A stretch of DNA of 42,918 nucleotides from Pantoea wallisii (lineage in GTDB: Bacteria > Pseudomonadota > Gammaproteobacteria > Enterobacterales > Enterobacteriaceae). The stretch lies in the NCBI RefSeq assembly GCF_002095485.1, contig NZ_MLFS01000045.1, forward strand, positions 1 through 42,918. The letters run 5' to 3'. Of this stretch, positions 19,380 to 29,487 are shown piece after piece. Below the pieces are notes generated by a model. That model had not been told where the DNA came from, searched no databases, and saw only the letters and a list, made by a program, of their open reading frames with translations. The position numbers were made by a program, and so were the translations under genes. How positions within the stretch are numbered: the stretch's first letter is position 1; each line of letters begins with the position of its first letter.

Positions 19380-19387
19380 GGAATACA

Positions 19388-19981
19388 ATGATAACCCTGT
19401 ACCTGGCTTCTGGCTCACCGCGTCGGCGTGAGCTATTAACACAGCTTGGCCTGCGCTTTGAGCGCCTGATCACCGAAGTGGAAGAGCAGCGTCAGCCGGA
19501 TGAAGCGGCTGAAGCTTACGTACGCCGCCTGGCGCAGGATAAGGCGCGTGCGGGCGTGCGCGTGGCGCCGCAGGACCTGCCGGTGCTGGGTGCCGATACC
19601 ATCGTGGTGCTCAACGGCGAAGTGCTGGAGAAACCGCGTGATGCAGCGCATGCCGCGCAGATGCTGCGCAAACTCTCCGGACACACGCATCAGGTGATGA
19701 CCGCGGTGGCGCTGGCGGATACACAGGGCGAACTCGATTGTCTGGTGACCACGGATGTGACTTTCCGCACGATCGGTGCCGGGGAGATTGCGCACTATAT
19801 CGCCAGTGGCGAGCCGATGGATAAAGCCGGTGCGTATGGCATACAGGGCTTTGGCGGCAATTTCGTGCGCAGGATTAATGGAAGTTATCACGCCGTAGTA
19901 GGTCTGCCGCTGGTGGAAACCGGTGAGCTGCTGAGCCATTTTCAGTCGCTGCGTGCGTTAAGGGGACAAGATGACGGCTGA
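19388..19981 (+). CDS. yhdE: dTTP/UTP pyrophosphatase (Maf family, YhdE)
   Basis: This cytosolic house-cleaning enzyme hydrolyses dTTP, UTP and some modified pyrimidine triphosphates to monophosphates. From ATG 19388 it has 197 residues, as in E. coli YhdE; the longer open frame upstream overlaps mreD and was rejected. AAGGA stands 5 bases before the ATG. The nucleotide-binding motif SGSPRRREL is at 8-16 and the catalytic Asp70 is in VLGADTIV. Its last 11 bases overlap rng. Confidence 0.96.
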   Translation: MITLYLASGSPRRRELLTQLGLRFERLITEVEEQRQPDEAAEAYVRRLAQDKARAGVRVAPQDLPVLGADTIVVLNGEVLEKPRDAAHAAQMLRKLSGHTHQVMTAVALADTQGELDCLVTTDVTFRTIGAGEIAHYIASGEPMDKAGAYGIQGFGGNFVRRINGSYHAVVGLPLVETGELLSHFQSLRALRGQDDG

Positions 19982-21440
19982 ACTGCTGGTGAATGTAACA
20001 CCTTCTGAAACCCGTGTTGCCTATATTGATGGCGGCATTCTGCAGGAGATCCACATTGAGCGCGAAGCGCGACGCGGCATTGTGGGCAATATTTATAAAG
20101 GGCGCGTCAGCCGTGTGCTGCCGGGCATGCAGGCGGCGTTTGTGGATATCGGCATGGATAAAGCCGCGTTTCTGCATGCGTCTGACATCATGCCGCACAC
20201 GGAGTGCGTCGCGGGTGATGAGAAAAAGAATTTTATCGTGCGCGATATCGCCGAGCTGGTGCGTCCGGGCCAGGATCTGATGGTGCAGGTGGTAAAAGAT
20301 CCGCTGGGCACTAAAGGCGCCCGCCTGACCACTGACATCACTCTGCCGTCGCGTTATCTGGTCTTTATGCCGGGTGCTTCGCACGTGGGCGTTTCTCAGC
20401 GTATTGAAAGTGAAGCTGAGCGCGAACGGCTGAAAGCGGTGGTAGCCGCTTACTGTGACGATCTGGGTGGCTTTATCATTCGTACTGCCGCCGAAGGGAT
20501 TGGCGAAGAGGAGCTGGCACAGGATGCCGCGTTCCTTAAGCGTCTGTGGACTAAAGTCAGCGAGCGCAAAAAGCGTAATCAGACGCGCTGCCTGCTGTAC
20601 GGCGAGCTGGCGCTGGCGCAGCGCGTGCTGCGCGATTTTGCCGGCGCGGCGCTGGACCGCATTCGGGTAGATTCACGCCTGACCTGCGACCTGCTGGTGG
20701 AGTTCACCGGCGAGTACATCCCGGAGATGGCAAGTAAGCTTGAGCTCTACAGCGGCAAACAGCCGATTTTCGATCTTTTCGATGTAGAGAACGAGATTCA
20801 GCGCTCGCTGGAGCGCAAGGTTGAGCTGAAATCCGGCGGCTACCTGATCATCGATCAAACGGAAGCGATGACCACGGTAGATATCAACACCGGCGCGTTT
20901 GTTGGTCATCGTAATCTCGATGAAACCATTTTCAATACGAATATCGAAGCGACTCAGGCCATTGCCCGTCAGCTGCGGCTGCGCAATTTGGGCGGCATTA
21001 TCATCATCGATTTTATCGACATGAGTAACGACGATCACCGTCGTCGCGTGCTGCATTCGCTGGAGAGCGCGCTGAGCAAAGATCGGGTGAAGACCGGTAT
21101 CAACGGGTTCTCCGCGCTTGGCCTGGTGGAGATGACGCGTAAACGTACGCGTGAAAGTATTGAACATGTGCTGTGTGCGGATTGCCCGGTCTGTAAAGGG
21201 CGCGGCTCGCTGAAGACGGTGGAGACCGTCTGTTATGAGATCATGCGTGAAATAGTTCGCGTGCATCACGCCTACGACTCTGACCGCTTCCTGGTGTATG
21301 TCTCACCGGCGGTGGGGGAAGCGCTGAAGGGCGAAGAGTCCCATGCGCTGGCGGAAGTGGAAATTTTTGTCGGCAAACAGGTCAAAGTGCAGGTTGAACC
21401 GCTCTACACTCAGGAGCAGTTTGACGTCGTCATGATGTAA
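19971..21440 (+). CDS. rng: Ribonuclease G
   Basis: RNase G is an endonuclease of the RNase E family that matures the 5' end of 16S rRNA and degrades some mRNAs. The 489 residues equal E. coli RNase G. The S1 domain spans about 39-128, the 5'-sensor region follows, the catalytic aspartates are Asp304 (TTVDINTG) and Asp347 (IIIIDFID), and the zinc link is Cys405-Pro-Val-Cys408. The start overlaps maf by 11 bases. Confidence 0.99.
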   Translation: MTAELLVNVTPSETRVAYIDGGILQEIHIEREARRGIVGNIYKGRVSRVLPGMQAAFVDIGMDKAAFLHASDIMPHTECVAGDEKKNFIVRDIAELVRPGQDLMVQVVKDPLGTKGARLTTDITLPSRYLVFMPGASHVGVSQRIESEAERERLKAVVAAYCDDLGGFIIRTAAEGIGEEELAQDAAFLKRLWTKVSERKKRNQTRCLLYGELALAQRVLRDFAGAALDRIRVDSRLTCDLLVEFTGEYIPEMASKLELYSGKQPIFDLFDVENEIQRSLERKVELKSGGYLIIDQTEAMTTVDINTGAFVGHRNLDETIFNTNIEATQAIARQLRLRNLGGIIIIDFIDMSNDDHRRRVLHSLESALSKDRVKTGINGFSALGLVEMTRKRTRESIEHVLCADCPVCKGRGSLKTVETVCYEIMREIVRVHHAYDSDRFLVYVSPAVGEALKGEESHALAEVEIFVGKQVKVQVEPLYTQEQFDVVMM

Positions 21441-21485
21441 TCATGAGCTAAACGCCGTAACCCAACGGACAGCAAGGAGAGGTGT

Positions 21486-24400
21486 GTGAGGCGGTTGCCG
21501 GGGATTCTATTACTGCTGCTTGCCGCAATCATTGTTATTGTGGCGCTGCTGGTCAGCGGGCTGCGCCTGGCGATGCCGCATCTCAACAACTATCGTAGCG
21601 ATATTCTGCAGACTCTCTCCCGCGTCAGCGGCGTCACCGTGGACGCCAGCGAGCTGCAGGGCAAGTGGGAAAACTTTGGTCCAACCCTGCAGGTGCGCGA
21701 TCTGCGTATTGATATGAAGCAGGAGGGCGAGCTTCACATTGGTCGCGTTAACCTGGCGCTGAATATCTGGCAGTCGCTGCTGCACTGGCGCTGGCAGTTC
21801 CGTGATCTCACCTTCTGGCAGCTACAGCTGGCAACCAACCGTCCGCTGCTCACCAGTGATGAAAAGACAAACAGTTTTAAACCGGCGCAAATCAACGATC
21901 TGTTTTTGCGTCAGTTCGACCACTTTGACCTGCGCGACAGCCGCATCCGTTTCCTGACGCCATCCGGCCAGCACGCTGAGCTGGCGATTCCGCGCCTGAC
22001 ATGGCTAAACGAGCAGAACCGCCATCGCGCCGAAGGCGAGGTGAGCCTGTCGAGCTTTACCGGCCAGCACGGTGTGGTGCAGGTTCGTCTCGATCTTAAC
22101 GATGCCAATGGCTTGCTGAATGAGGGACGCATCTGGATGCAGGCGGACGATGTTGATGTGCGTCCGTGGATTGGTCGCTGGCTGCGCGACAATACCAGCC
22201 TGGAGAGCGCCCGTTTCAGCCTTGCCGCGTGGGTGAATCTGCGGGATGGTGATGTTTACGCCGGCGATCTGCTGCTGAGCAAGGGCGGTGCGCGCTGGCG
22301 TGGTGAAGAGGGCGAACATCAGCTGCAGGTTGATGGCCTGACCGCGCATCTGGCACGTTTCCAGAATGGCTGGAGCCTGGCCGTACCGCAAACCCGCATC
22401 AGTACCGATGGCGTAGCCTGGGATGCCGGTCACTTCTCGCTGCTGTGGAAGCCGGAAAATAAACAGATGATGGGCGCAGAGAGCGGGGCGGAGCTTCGCG
22501 TACGCGCGACCCGGCTCGATCTGCAGCGGCTGGCCCCGCTGGTACCGCTGTTTACTCCACTTTCACCCACCTTGCTGGATAACTGGCGCGCACTGCAGCC
22601 ACGCGGTTACCTTGACGCGCTGGCGCTGGACATACCGCTGGCGCAGCCAGAGCAAACGCGTCTGCAGGCGAAGTGGCGCGATATGTCATGGCAGCACTGG
22701 AAATTACTGCCGGGCATCAGCCATCTGAGCGGGACGGCAAGCGGCAGCGTAAGTAATGGCCTGCTGGATGTGGCGATGGGCGAAGCGGAGGTGCCGTACG
22801 GTGACATGTTCCAGGCGCCGCTGCAGATTAAGCAGATCACCGGCAAGCTCAACTGGCAAAACGACAGCAACGGCCTGACTCTTGATGGTCATCAGCTGGA
22901 TGTGCAGGCGCGCTCCCTGTGGGCGCGCGGCGATTTTCGCTATCAGCAAAACATCGGTAAAGCACCGCGGCTGGATATTCTGGCGGGCATTCGCGTGACG
23001 GACGCCGGTGACGCCTGGCGCTATTTCCCGACGCCGCTGATGGGCCACAATCTGACCCACTATCTGAGCGAAGCGATTAAAGGCGGCCAGGTGGATAATG
23101 CGACGCTGCTGTTCGCCGGCGATCCGCGGCTGTTCCCGTTTAAACACCATGATGGCCTGTTTGAAGTGACGGTGCCGCTGCGCAATGGCACGTATCAGTT
23201 CCAGCCGGGCTGGCCAGCCCTGCAAAACCTGGATATCGATCTCGACTTCGTTAACGACGGTCTGTGGATGAAGGCGGAACAGACGAAACTGGGCAAGGTT
23301 GATGCGCGTAACGTAAGCGCGGTGATCCCGGATTACCTCAAAGAGAAGCTGATTATCGATGGCGACCTGAGCGGTGAAGGGCAGGATATCGCTGACTACT
23401 TTAATCAGACACCGCTGAAAGAGACGCTTGGCGCCGCGCTGCAGCAGTTGCAGATTGGCGGTAACGTGCGCGGTAAACTCAACCTGGATATTCCGCTGGA
23501 TGGCGAGCGGGTACACGCCAGCGGCAACGTGGTGATGAACAATAACAGCTTGCATATCAAGCCGCTGAACACCACGCTGGAGAACCTCACCGGGCGCTTC
23601 CGTTACAACAACGGGAACCTGGAGAGTGAAGAGATGCAGGCCAACTGGTTCGGACAGCCAACCGGCGTAAGTTTTACCACCACGGAGCGTCCTGACGATT
23701 TCGGGGTTAACGTTAAATTGCTGGGTGACTGGCAGTTGGCGAAGCTGAAGGCGCTGCCGGAAGCAGTCAGCAGTAAGCTGGCGGGCAACCTGCCGTGGCA
23801 GGGCAATGTCGATATTACGCTGCCGCACAAAGGTGGCGCGCATTATCAGGTCGATATCAAGGGTGATGGCAAATCAGTAAGTAGTCACTTACCTGCACCA
23901 CTGGATAAAGCGGCTGGCGAAGCGTTGCCCGTCGCCATTAATGCCAGCGGCGATCTTAACAGCTTTACGCTCAGCGGTAGCGTGCGCGAACATCATCGCT
24001 TTAACAGTCGCTGGCTTCTGGAGCCGCAGCTGCGCGTTGATCGCGGCATCTGGCTGAATGATGCGAAAAGCACGCCGAAGCTGCCCGATAGCCGTGGCAT
24101 GGTGCTTAATCTGCCGGCGATGGATGGCGAAGCCTGGCTCGGCCTGATGGCCGGCGGCGGTGGCTCGCGCAATGCACAGGGCGAGACCGAAGTGGGTGGC
24201 GCGCTCCTGCCGGGCGATGTGATTTTGCGGACGCCCGCTCTGACGCTGGGCGGACAGCAGTGGCATGATGTGAACGCCACCGTGACCCAAGGCCCGACCG
24301 GCAACACGCAGCTGCAGCTGGAGAGCCGTGAACTGCGCGGCAGCCTCAAAACCGCGCACCGTGCACCGTGGCAGATCGATCTGAACTACCTCTATTACAA

Positions 24401-25304
24401 TCCTGAGTGGACGGATAAAGGTAAAAGCAGCGGCAGTTCACCGTTTAGCGGCGATAGCGGCATCGATTTCAGCAGCTGGCCGGCACTGCAGCTTAACTGC
24501 GATGAGTGCTGGCTGCGCGGACAGAAATTCGGTCATCTTAAAGCCACACTGCAACCGCAGGGCGATACGTTAGCGCTTACTAACGGCAGCGTGAATACCG
24601 GCAGCTCAACGCTGAGAGTGAATGGTGAATGGGTGAATAAGCCTGGCGATCAGCGTACCTCACTGAAAGGCAGCCTGAGTGGCGGCAACATTAACGATGC
24701 CACCAACTGGTTTGGCATGAATACGCCGCTGCGCGATGCGCCGTTTAAGGTCGATTACGATCTGCACTGGCGTGCGACGCCGTGGCAGCCCTCCGAAGAG
24801 ACGCTGAGCGGCACGCTGAAAACGCACTTTGGCAAAGGCCAGATTGCCGATGTGAATACCGGCCGCGCCGGTCAGCTGCTGCGTCTGGTGAGTTTCGATG
24901 CGCTGCTGCGCAAGCTGCGATTTGATTTTAACGATACCTTTAGCGACGGTTTCTATTTCGACTCCATAAATGGCACCGCGTGGATTGAAAACGGTGTGAT
25001 GCGTACCGATAACCTGCTGGTGGACGGCCTGGAGGCTGACATCGCTATGCAGGGGAAAGTTGATTTAGTTAAACGCCAGATCGATATGGAAGCGGTCGTC
25101 GCGCCGGAAATCTCTGCCTCAGTTGGTGTGGCAACTGCGTTTGTCATTAACCCGGTGGTGGGGGCGGCGGTGTTTGCTGCCAGCAAAGTGCTGGGGCCGC
25201 TGTGGAATAAGATTTCGCTGCTGCGCTATCACATCAGCGGGCCGCTGGATAAACCAGAAATCAATGAAGTGCTGCGCAAACCGCGTGATACCGATAAGAA
25301 GTGA
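21486..25304 (+). CDS. yhdP: AsmA-like envelope lipid transport protein YhdP
   Basis: YhdP is a very long inner-membrane-anchored protein that bridges the periplasm. With TamB and YdbH it moves phospholipids toward the outer membrane. The 1272 residues begin with one helix (about 5-28). A long repetitive beta-rich groove domain of the DUF3971/AsmA type follows, with the family text FRDLTFWQL near 105. The C-terminal part carries GVATAFVINPVVGAAVFAAS (about 1217-1236), close to an amphipathic or membrane end. The start is GTG at 21486, with AAGGAG about 6 bases upstream, giving MRRLPGILLL as in E. coli. Confidence 0.96.
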   Translation: MRRLPGILLLLLAAIIVIVALLVSGLRLAMPHLNNYRSDILQTLSRVSGVTVDASELQGKWENFGPTLQVRDLRIDMKQEGELHIGRVNLALNIWQSLLHWRWQFRDLTFWQLQLATNRPLLTSDEKTNSFKPAQINDLFLRQFDHFDLRDSRIRFLTPSGQHAELAIPRLTWLNEQNRHRAEGEVSLSSFTGQHGVVQVRLDLNDANGLLNEGRIWMQADDVDVRPWIGRWLRDNTSLESARFSLAAWVNLRDGDVYAGDLLLSKGGARWRGEEGEHQLQVDGLTAHLARFQNGWSLAVPQTRISTDGVAWDAGHFSLLWKPENKQMMGAESGAELRVRATRLDLQRLAPLVPLFTPLSPTLLDNWRALQPRGYLDALALDIPLAQPEQTRLQAKWRDMSWQHWKLLPGISHLSGTASGSVSNGLLDVAMGEAEVPYGDMFQAPLQIKQITGKLNWQNDSNGLTLDGHQLDVQARSLWARGDFRYQQNIGKAPRLDILAGIRVTDAGDAWRYFPTPLMGHNLTHYLSEAIKGGQVDNATLLFAGDPRLFPFKHHDGLFEVTVPLRNGTYQFQPGWPALQNLDIDLDFVNDGLWMKAEQTKLGKVDARNVSAVIPDYLKEKLIIDGDLSGEGQDIADYFNQTPLKETLGAALQQLQIGGNVRGKLNLDIPLDGERVHASGNVVMNNNSLHIKPLNTTLENLTGRFRYNNGNLESEEMQANWFGQPTGVSFTTTERPDDFGVNVKLLGDWQLAKLKALPEAVSSKLAGNLPWQGNVDITLPHKGGAHYQVDIKGDGKSVSSHLPAPLDKAAGEALPVAINASGDLNSFTLSGSVREHHRFNSRWLLEPQLRVDRGIWLNDAKSTPKLPDSRGMVLNLPAMDGEAWLGLMAGGGGSRNAQGETEVGGALLPGDVILRTPALTLGGQQWHDVNATVTQGPTGNTQLQLESRELRGSLKTAHRAPWQIDLNYLYYNPEWTDKGKSSGSSPFSGDSGIDFSSWPALQLNCDECWLRGQKFGHLKATLQPQGDTLALTNGSVNTGSSTLRVNGEWVNKPGDQRTSLKGSLSGGNINDATNWFGMNTPLRDAPFKVDYDLHWRATPWQPSEETLSGTLKTHFGKGQIADVNTGRAGQLLRLVSFDALLRKLRFDFNDTFSDGFYFDSINGTAWIENGVMRTDNLLVDGLEADIAMQGKVDLVKRQIDMEAVVAPEISASVGVATAFVINPVVGAAVFAASKVLGPLWNKISLLRYHISGPLDKPEINEVLRKPRDTDKK

Positions 25305-25368
25305 ATTTGACGCCGCCGGGGAATTGCCGCAGGCTATGACTATCCGAGCACATAATGAGTGAGAAACG

Positions 25369-26814
25369 ATGACTCTGAATCTGGTAAGTGAGCAGTTACT
25401 AGCTGCGAACAGCATTAATCAGCAGGACCTTTTTTCCCTGTTAGGGCAGCTTTCAGAACGTCGTCTGGATTATGCCGATCTCTATTTTCAGTCCAGCTTC
25501 CATGAATCCTGGGTTCTGGAAGATAAAATCATTAAAGATGGCTCGTATCATATTGATCAGGGTGTGGGCGTACGTGCGGTGAGCGGTGAGAAAACCGGCT
25601 TCGCTTACGCCGACCAGATTACCCTGAATGCGCTGCGTCAGTCCTCCGAAGCGGCGCGCAGCATTGTGCGCGAGCAGGGCAACGGCAAAGCGCACACCCT
25701 GTCGGCGGTGATGAATCGCTCGCTGTATGCGCCGGTCAATCCGCTCGATAGCCTGACGCGCGAAGATAAAATTGCTTTATTGCATCGCGTTGATCAGGTG
25801 GCGCGCGCCGCTGACCCGCGCGTGCAGGAGGTTAACGCCAGCCTGAGCGGCGTGTATGAGCAGGTGCTGGTGGCGGCTACCGACGGTACGCTGGCTGCAG
25901 ATATTCGTCCGTTGGTGCGTTTGTCGATCAGCGTGCAGGTGGAGGATCAGGGTAAGCGCGAACGCGGCTCCAGCGGCGGCGGTGCGCGTACCGGGTACGA
26001 ATTCTTCCTTGCTGATGAGAGCGGCGATGTGCGAGCTGATGCCTGGGCACGCGAAGCGGTGCGCCTGGCGTTGGTAAACCTTTCCGCAGTAGCGGCACCG
26101 GCGGGTGCACTGCCGGTTGTACTGGGCGCCGGCTGGCCGGGCGTGCTGCTGCACGAAGCGGTGGGTCACGGTCTGGAAGGTGACTTTAATCGCCGCGAAA
26201 CCTCTGTGTTCAGCGGTAAAATGGGGCAACTGGTCGCTTCAGAGCTCTGCACCGTGGTCGATGATGGCACCATTGAAGGCCTGCGCGGTTCACTGGCAGT
26301 GGACGATGAGGGCGTGCCGGGGCAGTACAATGTGCTGATCGAGAATGGCGTGCTGAAAGGGTATATGCAGGATAAGCTCAACGCGCGCCTGATGGGCGTG
26401 CCGCCAACCGGTAACGGTCGCCGTGAGTCCTATGCACACCTGCCGATGCCACGCATGACCAATACCTATATGCTGGCAGGTAAATCAACGCCGCAGGCGA
26501 TCATCGAAAGCGTGGAATACGGCCTGTACGCACCAAACTTTGGCGGTGGTCAGGTGGATATTACGTCCGGCAAGTTTGTGTTCTCGACGTCTGAAGCCTA
26601 TCTGATCGAGAACGGCAAAGTGACCAAACCGGTGAAAGGCGCGACGCTGATCGGCTCGGGTATTGAAGCGATGCAGCAGATTTCGATGGTGGGTAACGAT
26701 CTGGCGCTGGATAAAGGCGTTGGCGTATGCGGTAAAGAGGGCCAGAGCGTGCCGGTTGGTGTGGGCCAGCCAACCCTGAAGCTGGATAAAATTACCGTGG
26801 GCGGTACGGCGTAA
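25369..26814 (+). CDS. tldD: Metalloprotease subunit TldD
   Basis: TldD with TldE (PmbA) forms a zinc peptidase that degrades unfolded short peptides and trims microcin B17 and CcdA. The 481 residues equal the E. coli length. The zinc motif [11 protein letters not shown] is at 262-272 (His262, Glu263, His267). The C-terminus has the usual [18 protein letters not shown]. It lies 64 bases after yhdP, and a strong terminator follows. Confidence 0.98.
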   Translation: MTLNLVSEQLLAANSINQQDLFSLLGQLSERRLDYADLYFQSSFHESWVLEDKIIKDGSYHIDQGVGVRAVSGEKTGFAYADQITLNALRQSSEAARSIVREQGNGKAHTLSAVMNRSLYAPVNPLDSLTREDKIALLHRVDQVARAADPRVQEVNASLSGVYEQVLVAATDGTLAADIRPLVRLSISVQVEDQGKRERGSSGGGARTGYEFFLADESGDVRADAWAREAVRLALVNLSAVAAPAGALPVVLGAGWPGVLLHEAVGHGLEGDFNRRETSVFSGKMGQLVASELCTVVDDGTIEGLRGSLAVDDEGVPGQYNVLIENGVLKGYMQDKLNARLMGVPPTGNGRRESYAHLPMPRMTNTYMLAGKSTPQAIIESVEYGLYAPNFGGGQVDITSGKFVFSTSEAYLIENGKVTKPVKGATLIGSGIEAMQQISMVGNDLALDKGVGVCGKEGQSVPVGVGQPTLKLDKITVGGTA

Positions 26815-26836
26815 GCTTACTCTCCGCATCATGTAT

Positions 26837-26865
26837 AAAAGGCTGCCTTCATGGCGGCCTTTTTT
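26837..26865 (+). terminator. Terminator after tldD
   Basis: AAGGCTGCC (26839-26847) pairs with GGCGGCCTT (26853-26861), with one G-T pair, followed by TTTTTT. It closes the mreCD-maf-rng-yhdP-tldD series. Confidence 0.88.
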
Positions 26866-26878
26866 GTGCGTGGCAAGC

Positions 26879-27067
26879 AGCTGCTGCTGTTGCCGGGCAG
26901 TCCTCGCGCCGCTAATGCGGTGCCTTCGGCGTTCACGTCGTGCCGACGGACCGACCGGGATCGGTCCTCCTGACCGGCCCGGTCTGCTACGCGCATCCAT
27001 GCGCGTAGCTCCTGGCCCAACGTAAAAGCCTCAGCGCTGCGGATAGCCCTTAGCAACAGCAGCAGCT
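26879..27067. mobile_element. MITE-like structured element with 15-bp terminal inverted repeats
   Basis: AGCTGCTGCTGTTGC at 26879-26893 is repeated as its exact reverse complement at 27053-27067, bounding 189 bases with no credible gene. Inside are six consecutive short hairpins: 26907-26922, 26922-26930, 26936-26948, 26948-26967, 26972-26984 and 26986-27009. The last has 11-bp arms with 2 bases between them. The composition is more GC-rich and palindromic than its surroundings. No clear target duplication is seen at the ends. It may be a dispersed intergenic repeat of this genus or a non-autonomous element; copy number is unknown. Confidence 0.45.
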
Positions 27068-27117
27068 ACATGCCCTGACGAGTACGGCGCAGTGTATGTA
27101 CCGGGCACATTAGCTGC
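27062..27117 (-). repeat. Long imperfect stem-loop downstream of aaeR
   Basis: GCAGCTA (27062-27068) pairs with TAGCTGC (27111-27117), and TGCCC (27071-27075) with GGGCA (27103-27107). It starts about 36 bases after the aaeR stop on the minus strand and shares its low-coordinate arm with the right repeat of the element next door. The two foldings therefore compete. It could help end aaeR transcription. Confidence 0.35.
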
Positions 27118-27152
27118 GGCGCTGGCGGCCCTGACAGCGTGGTGCACCAGTC

Positions 27153-28069
27153 TTAGCTTTTCCGATGCTGCTGATACTGCCGTGCCACCTGTTTAAAGTA
27201 CTCGGTAAGATAGTCGATACACACCTGCACCTTAAGCGGCAGCTTATCCTTCTCGGTATATACCGCATACACCGGACGGGGTTCGGAGTGGTACTGTGGA
27301 AACAGAATATCGATCTCTCCGGCATTGATCTCATCAATCACCCACATCAGTGGTACATAGGCAATACCGCAACCGGCTTTCAGCCAGCGAATCAGGGTCT
27401 GCGAATCATTGGTGACGAAACGCCCCTGTGGCGTCAGGCGCGTCACCAGACCTTCCGGAGCGACCAGCTCAAACGTGTTATCCGGCCGTACGCTGTACTC
27501 CAGCCAGGAGAAGTTATCGATCTCGCCCGGCTTCTCCGGTGTGCCATGCTGGGCGAGATAACTCTTCGCGGCGCACACCACCATGGGCATTGCGCCCAGC
27601 CTACGCGAAAACAGATTAGAATCCTGCAGCTCGCCCACGCGTACTACCACATCCAGCCCGTTGGCAATCAGATCCGGTGCCGGAATCCCCGTCATCAGAT
27701 TGACGCTCAGGCCGGGATACTCCCGCAGCATCTCACTGGTCATCGCCGAAAGAACGTTTTGCGCCATGGTCGATGAGCAGCCGATGCGTAAAATGCCGAT
27801 CGGCGTATTGTTAAACGCATAAAGCTGTTCGTGCACCTGGCTCGCTTCCGCCAGCATCCGGCGGCAGCCTGATAATAAATCTTGCCGGCTTCGGTCAGGC
27901 CAAGGCTGCGCGTACTGCGATTCAGCAACTTGACCTGCAGCTCATCTTCCAGTTTGGCCACGATCTGACTGATAGACGAAACGCTCAGATGAAGCTGACG
28001 CGCCGCCGCGGTAAATGAACCTAATTCAACCACTTTGGCGAAAATGGACATGCCTTTCAGTCGTTCCAT
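27153..28069 (-). pseudogene. aaeR: LysR-type regulator AaeR, frameshifted
   Basis: AaeR is the LysR-family activator of the aae efflux operon, which responds to aromatic carboxylic acids. Codons 1-67 (from ATG 28069) carry the winged helix-turn-helix (about 18-37) and end in AGKIYYQ. The expected next text, G/A-CRRMLAEASQVHEQLYAF, continues in another frame through to the stop at 27153. One base is missing near 27868. The effector domain (PGLSVNL, WLEYSVRPDN, FVTNDSQTLIRW) is otherwise perfect, and total length would be about 305 residues. Either a recent mutation or a sequence error explains this. It is divergent from aaeXAB. Confidence 0.85.
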
Positions 28070-28084
28070 TGTTTACTCTGACTA

Positions 28085-28106
28085 AAAAGTGATTTAGCTC
28101 ACAATA
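28085..28106. promoter_or_regulatory. CRP-like site between aaeR and aaeX
   Basis: AGTGA-TTTAGC-TCACA (28088-28103) matches the CRP core TGTGA-N6-TCACA with one mismatch and A/T-rich flanks. It is 16-37 bases before the aaeR start, so it could repress aaeR or act on aaeX from a distance. Confidence 0.5.
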
Positions 28107-28115
28107 TGTAGAAAA

Positions 28116-28141
28116 CGTATAGTCAAGCGCGTTACTATACG
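28116..28141. promoter_or_regulatory. Likely AaeR operator
   Basis: CGTATAGT-N10-ACTATACG is a perfect 8-bp inverted repeat with the size and spacing of LysR-type binding sites. It lies in the 264-base divergent region. Position supports AaeR binding; no direct proof. Confidence 0.5.
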
Positions 28142-28265
28142 CACGCTGGGTCTGTTCACCGCACCTTAACACGGCCGTGTTTTATCCGATGATACGCTAT
28201 GATTAGCTCAACGCGGCCTGAATGTTGCCATCAGTCTCTCTACCATCTCCTGTTCATCAAACCTC

Positions 28266-28281
28266 ACGCCGCAAGGTGTGC
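28266..28281 (+). promoter_or_regulatory. Hairpin in the aaeX leader
   Basis: CACGCC and GGTGTG pair around a GCAA (GNRA) tetraloop about 50 bases before the aaeX start. It would lie in the leader RNA; a role is not known. Confidence 0.3.
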
Positions 28282-28333
28282 GGGCTGGGAAAGGTATCGG
28301 TGCAATCCGGCAAGGTCGAACTAAGGAACCGAA

Positions 28334-28537
28334 ATGAGTGTGCTTCCGGTATTTGTCGTATTCGGGCTGTCTTTTCCGCCCATCTTCATTGAACTACTGG
28401 TTTCGCTGGCGCTGTTCTGGCTGGTGAAACGCGTGCTGACCCCCAGCGGAATTTACGATCTGGTGTGGCATCCGGCACTTTTTAACACAGCGCTGTATTG
28501 CTGTGTGTTTTACCTTGTATCCCGTTTATTCGTCTGA
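28334..28537 (+). CDS. aaeX: Small membrane protein AaeX
   Basis: AaeX is a 67-residue membrane protein (DUF1656) encoded with the AaeAB hydroxybenzoate pump; its exact role is unknown. Two hydrophobic helices cover about 4-31 and 48-66. AAGGA lies 6 bases before the ATG. The gene is 9 bases before aaeA and its end provides the aaeA ribosome site (TGAGG). Confidence 0.93.
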   Translation: MSVLPVFVVFGLSFPPIFIELLVSLALFWLVKRVLTPSGIYDLVWHPALFNTALYCCVFYLVSRLFV

Positions 28538-28546
28538 GGTTTTTAA

Positions 28547-29476
28547 GTGAAAGCGCTAATAAGAAAAATCGCGCGCTACGCGATTACGCTCCTGCTGGTC
28601 ATCATCGCTATCGTGATCATCTTCCGCGCCTGGGTGTTCTATACCGAATCACCGTGGACGCGTGACGCCAAATTCTCCGCCGATGTGGTGGCGATCTCGC
28701 CGGACGTGACCGGCCTGATCACCGACGTGCCGGTGCATGATAACCAGCTGGTCAAAAAGGGTGACACGCTGTTTATCGTTGACCGTCCGCGTTATCAGAA
28801 AGCGCTGGATCAAGCCCAGGCGGATGTCGAATATTACCAGGCGCTGGTAAACGAAAAACGTCGTGAAGCGGCGCGTCGTAACCAGCTTGGTACCAGCGCA
28901 ATGTCGCGCGAGGCGATCGAACAATCAAACAGCGATCTGCAAACCAGCGAACATCAGCTGGCAAAATCGATCGCCACGCGCGATCTGGCTGTGATTGATC
29001 TCGATCGCACCACGATCAAAGCCCCGTCCGACGGCTGGGTCACCAACCTCAATGTCTACCAGGGCGAGTTTATTACGCGCGGTTCCGTTGCCGTGGCGCT
29101 GGTACAGCAGCACTCGTTCTACGTGCTGGCTTATATGGAAGAGACTAAGCTGGATGGCGTGCGTCCGGGCTTCCGCGCAGAGGTTACGCCGCTGGGCAGC
29201 AATACCGTGCTGCGTGGCACCGTAGACAGCGTGGCAGCGGGCGTGACGAACAGCAGCAGCAGCGTAGACAGCAAAGGTATGGCGACAATCGACTCCAACC
29301 TGGAGTGGGTGCGTCTGGCGCAGCGCGTGCCGGTGCGTATTCGCCTCGACGACCAGCCCGGCAACCGCTTCCCGGCAGGCACAACGGCAACCGTGGTGAT
29401 AACCGGTGAGCAGGATCGTCAAACCAAAGTGTCGCCACTGGCGCAGTTCTTTAACCGCCTGCGCGAGTTTGGTTAA
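28547..29476 (+). CDS. aaeA: p-Hydroxybenzoic acid efflux adaptor AaeA
   Basis: AaeA is the periplasmic membrane-fusion adaptor of the AaeAB pump, which exports hydroxylated aromatic carboxylic acids as a relief valve. The 309 residues have one N-terminal helix (about 11-30), a beta-barrel and lipoyl part ([34 protein letters not shown]) and a helical hairpin (about 85-150). The start is GTG at 28547 and matches E. coli MKxLIRK. It is linked to aaeB by 11 bases. Confidence 0.96.
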   Translation: MKALIRKIARYAITLLLVIIAIVIIFRAWVFYTESPWTRDAKFSADVVAISPDVTGLITDVPVHDNQLVKKGDTLFIVDRPRYQKALDQAQADVEYYQALVNEKRREAARRNQLGTSAMSREAIEQSNSDLQTSEHQLAKSIATRDLAVIDLDRTTIKAPSDGWVTNLNVYQGEFITRGSVAVALVQQHSFYVLAYMEETKLDGVRPGFRAEVTPLGSNTVLRGTVDSVAAGVTNSSSSVDSKGMATIDSNLEWVRLAQRVPVRIRLDDQPGNRFPAGTTATVVITGEQDRQTKVSPLAQFFNRLREFG

Positions 29477-29487
29477 GCGAGGCCGTT

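Noticed and set aside
22704..23843. 379-codon open frame opposite yhdP
   Set aside because: It has no recognisable domain or ribosome site and lies within a complete conserved gene; it reflects codon bias of the real strand.
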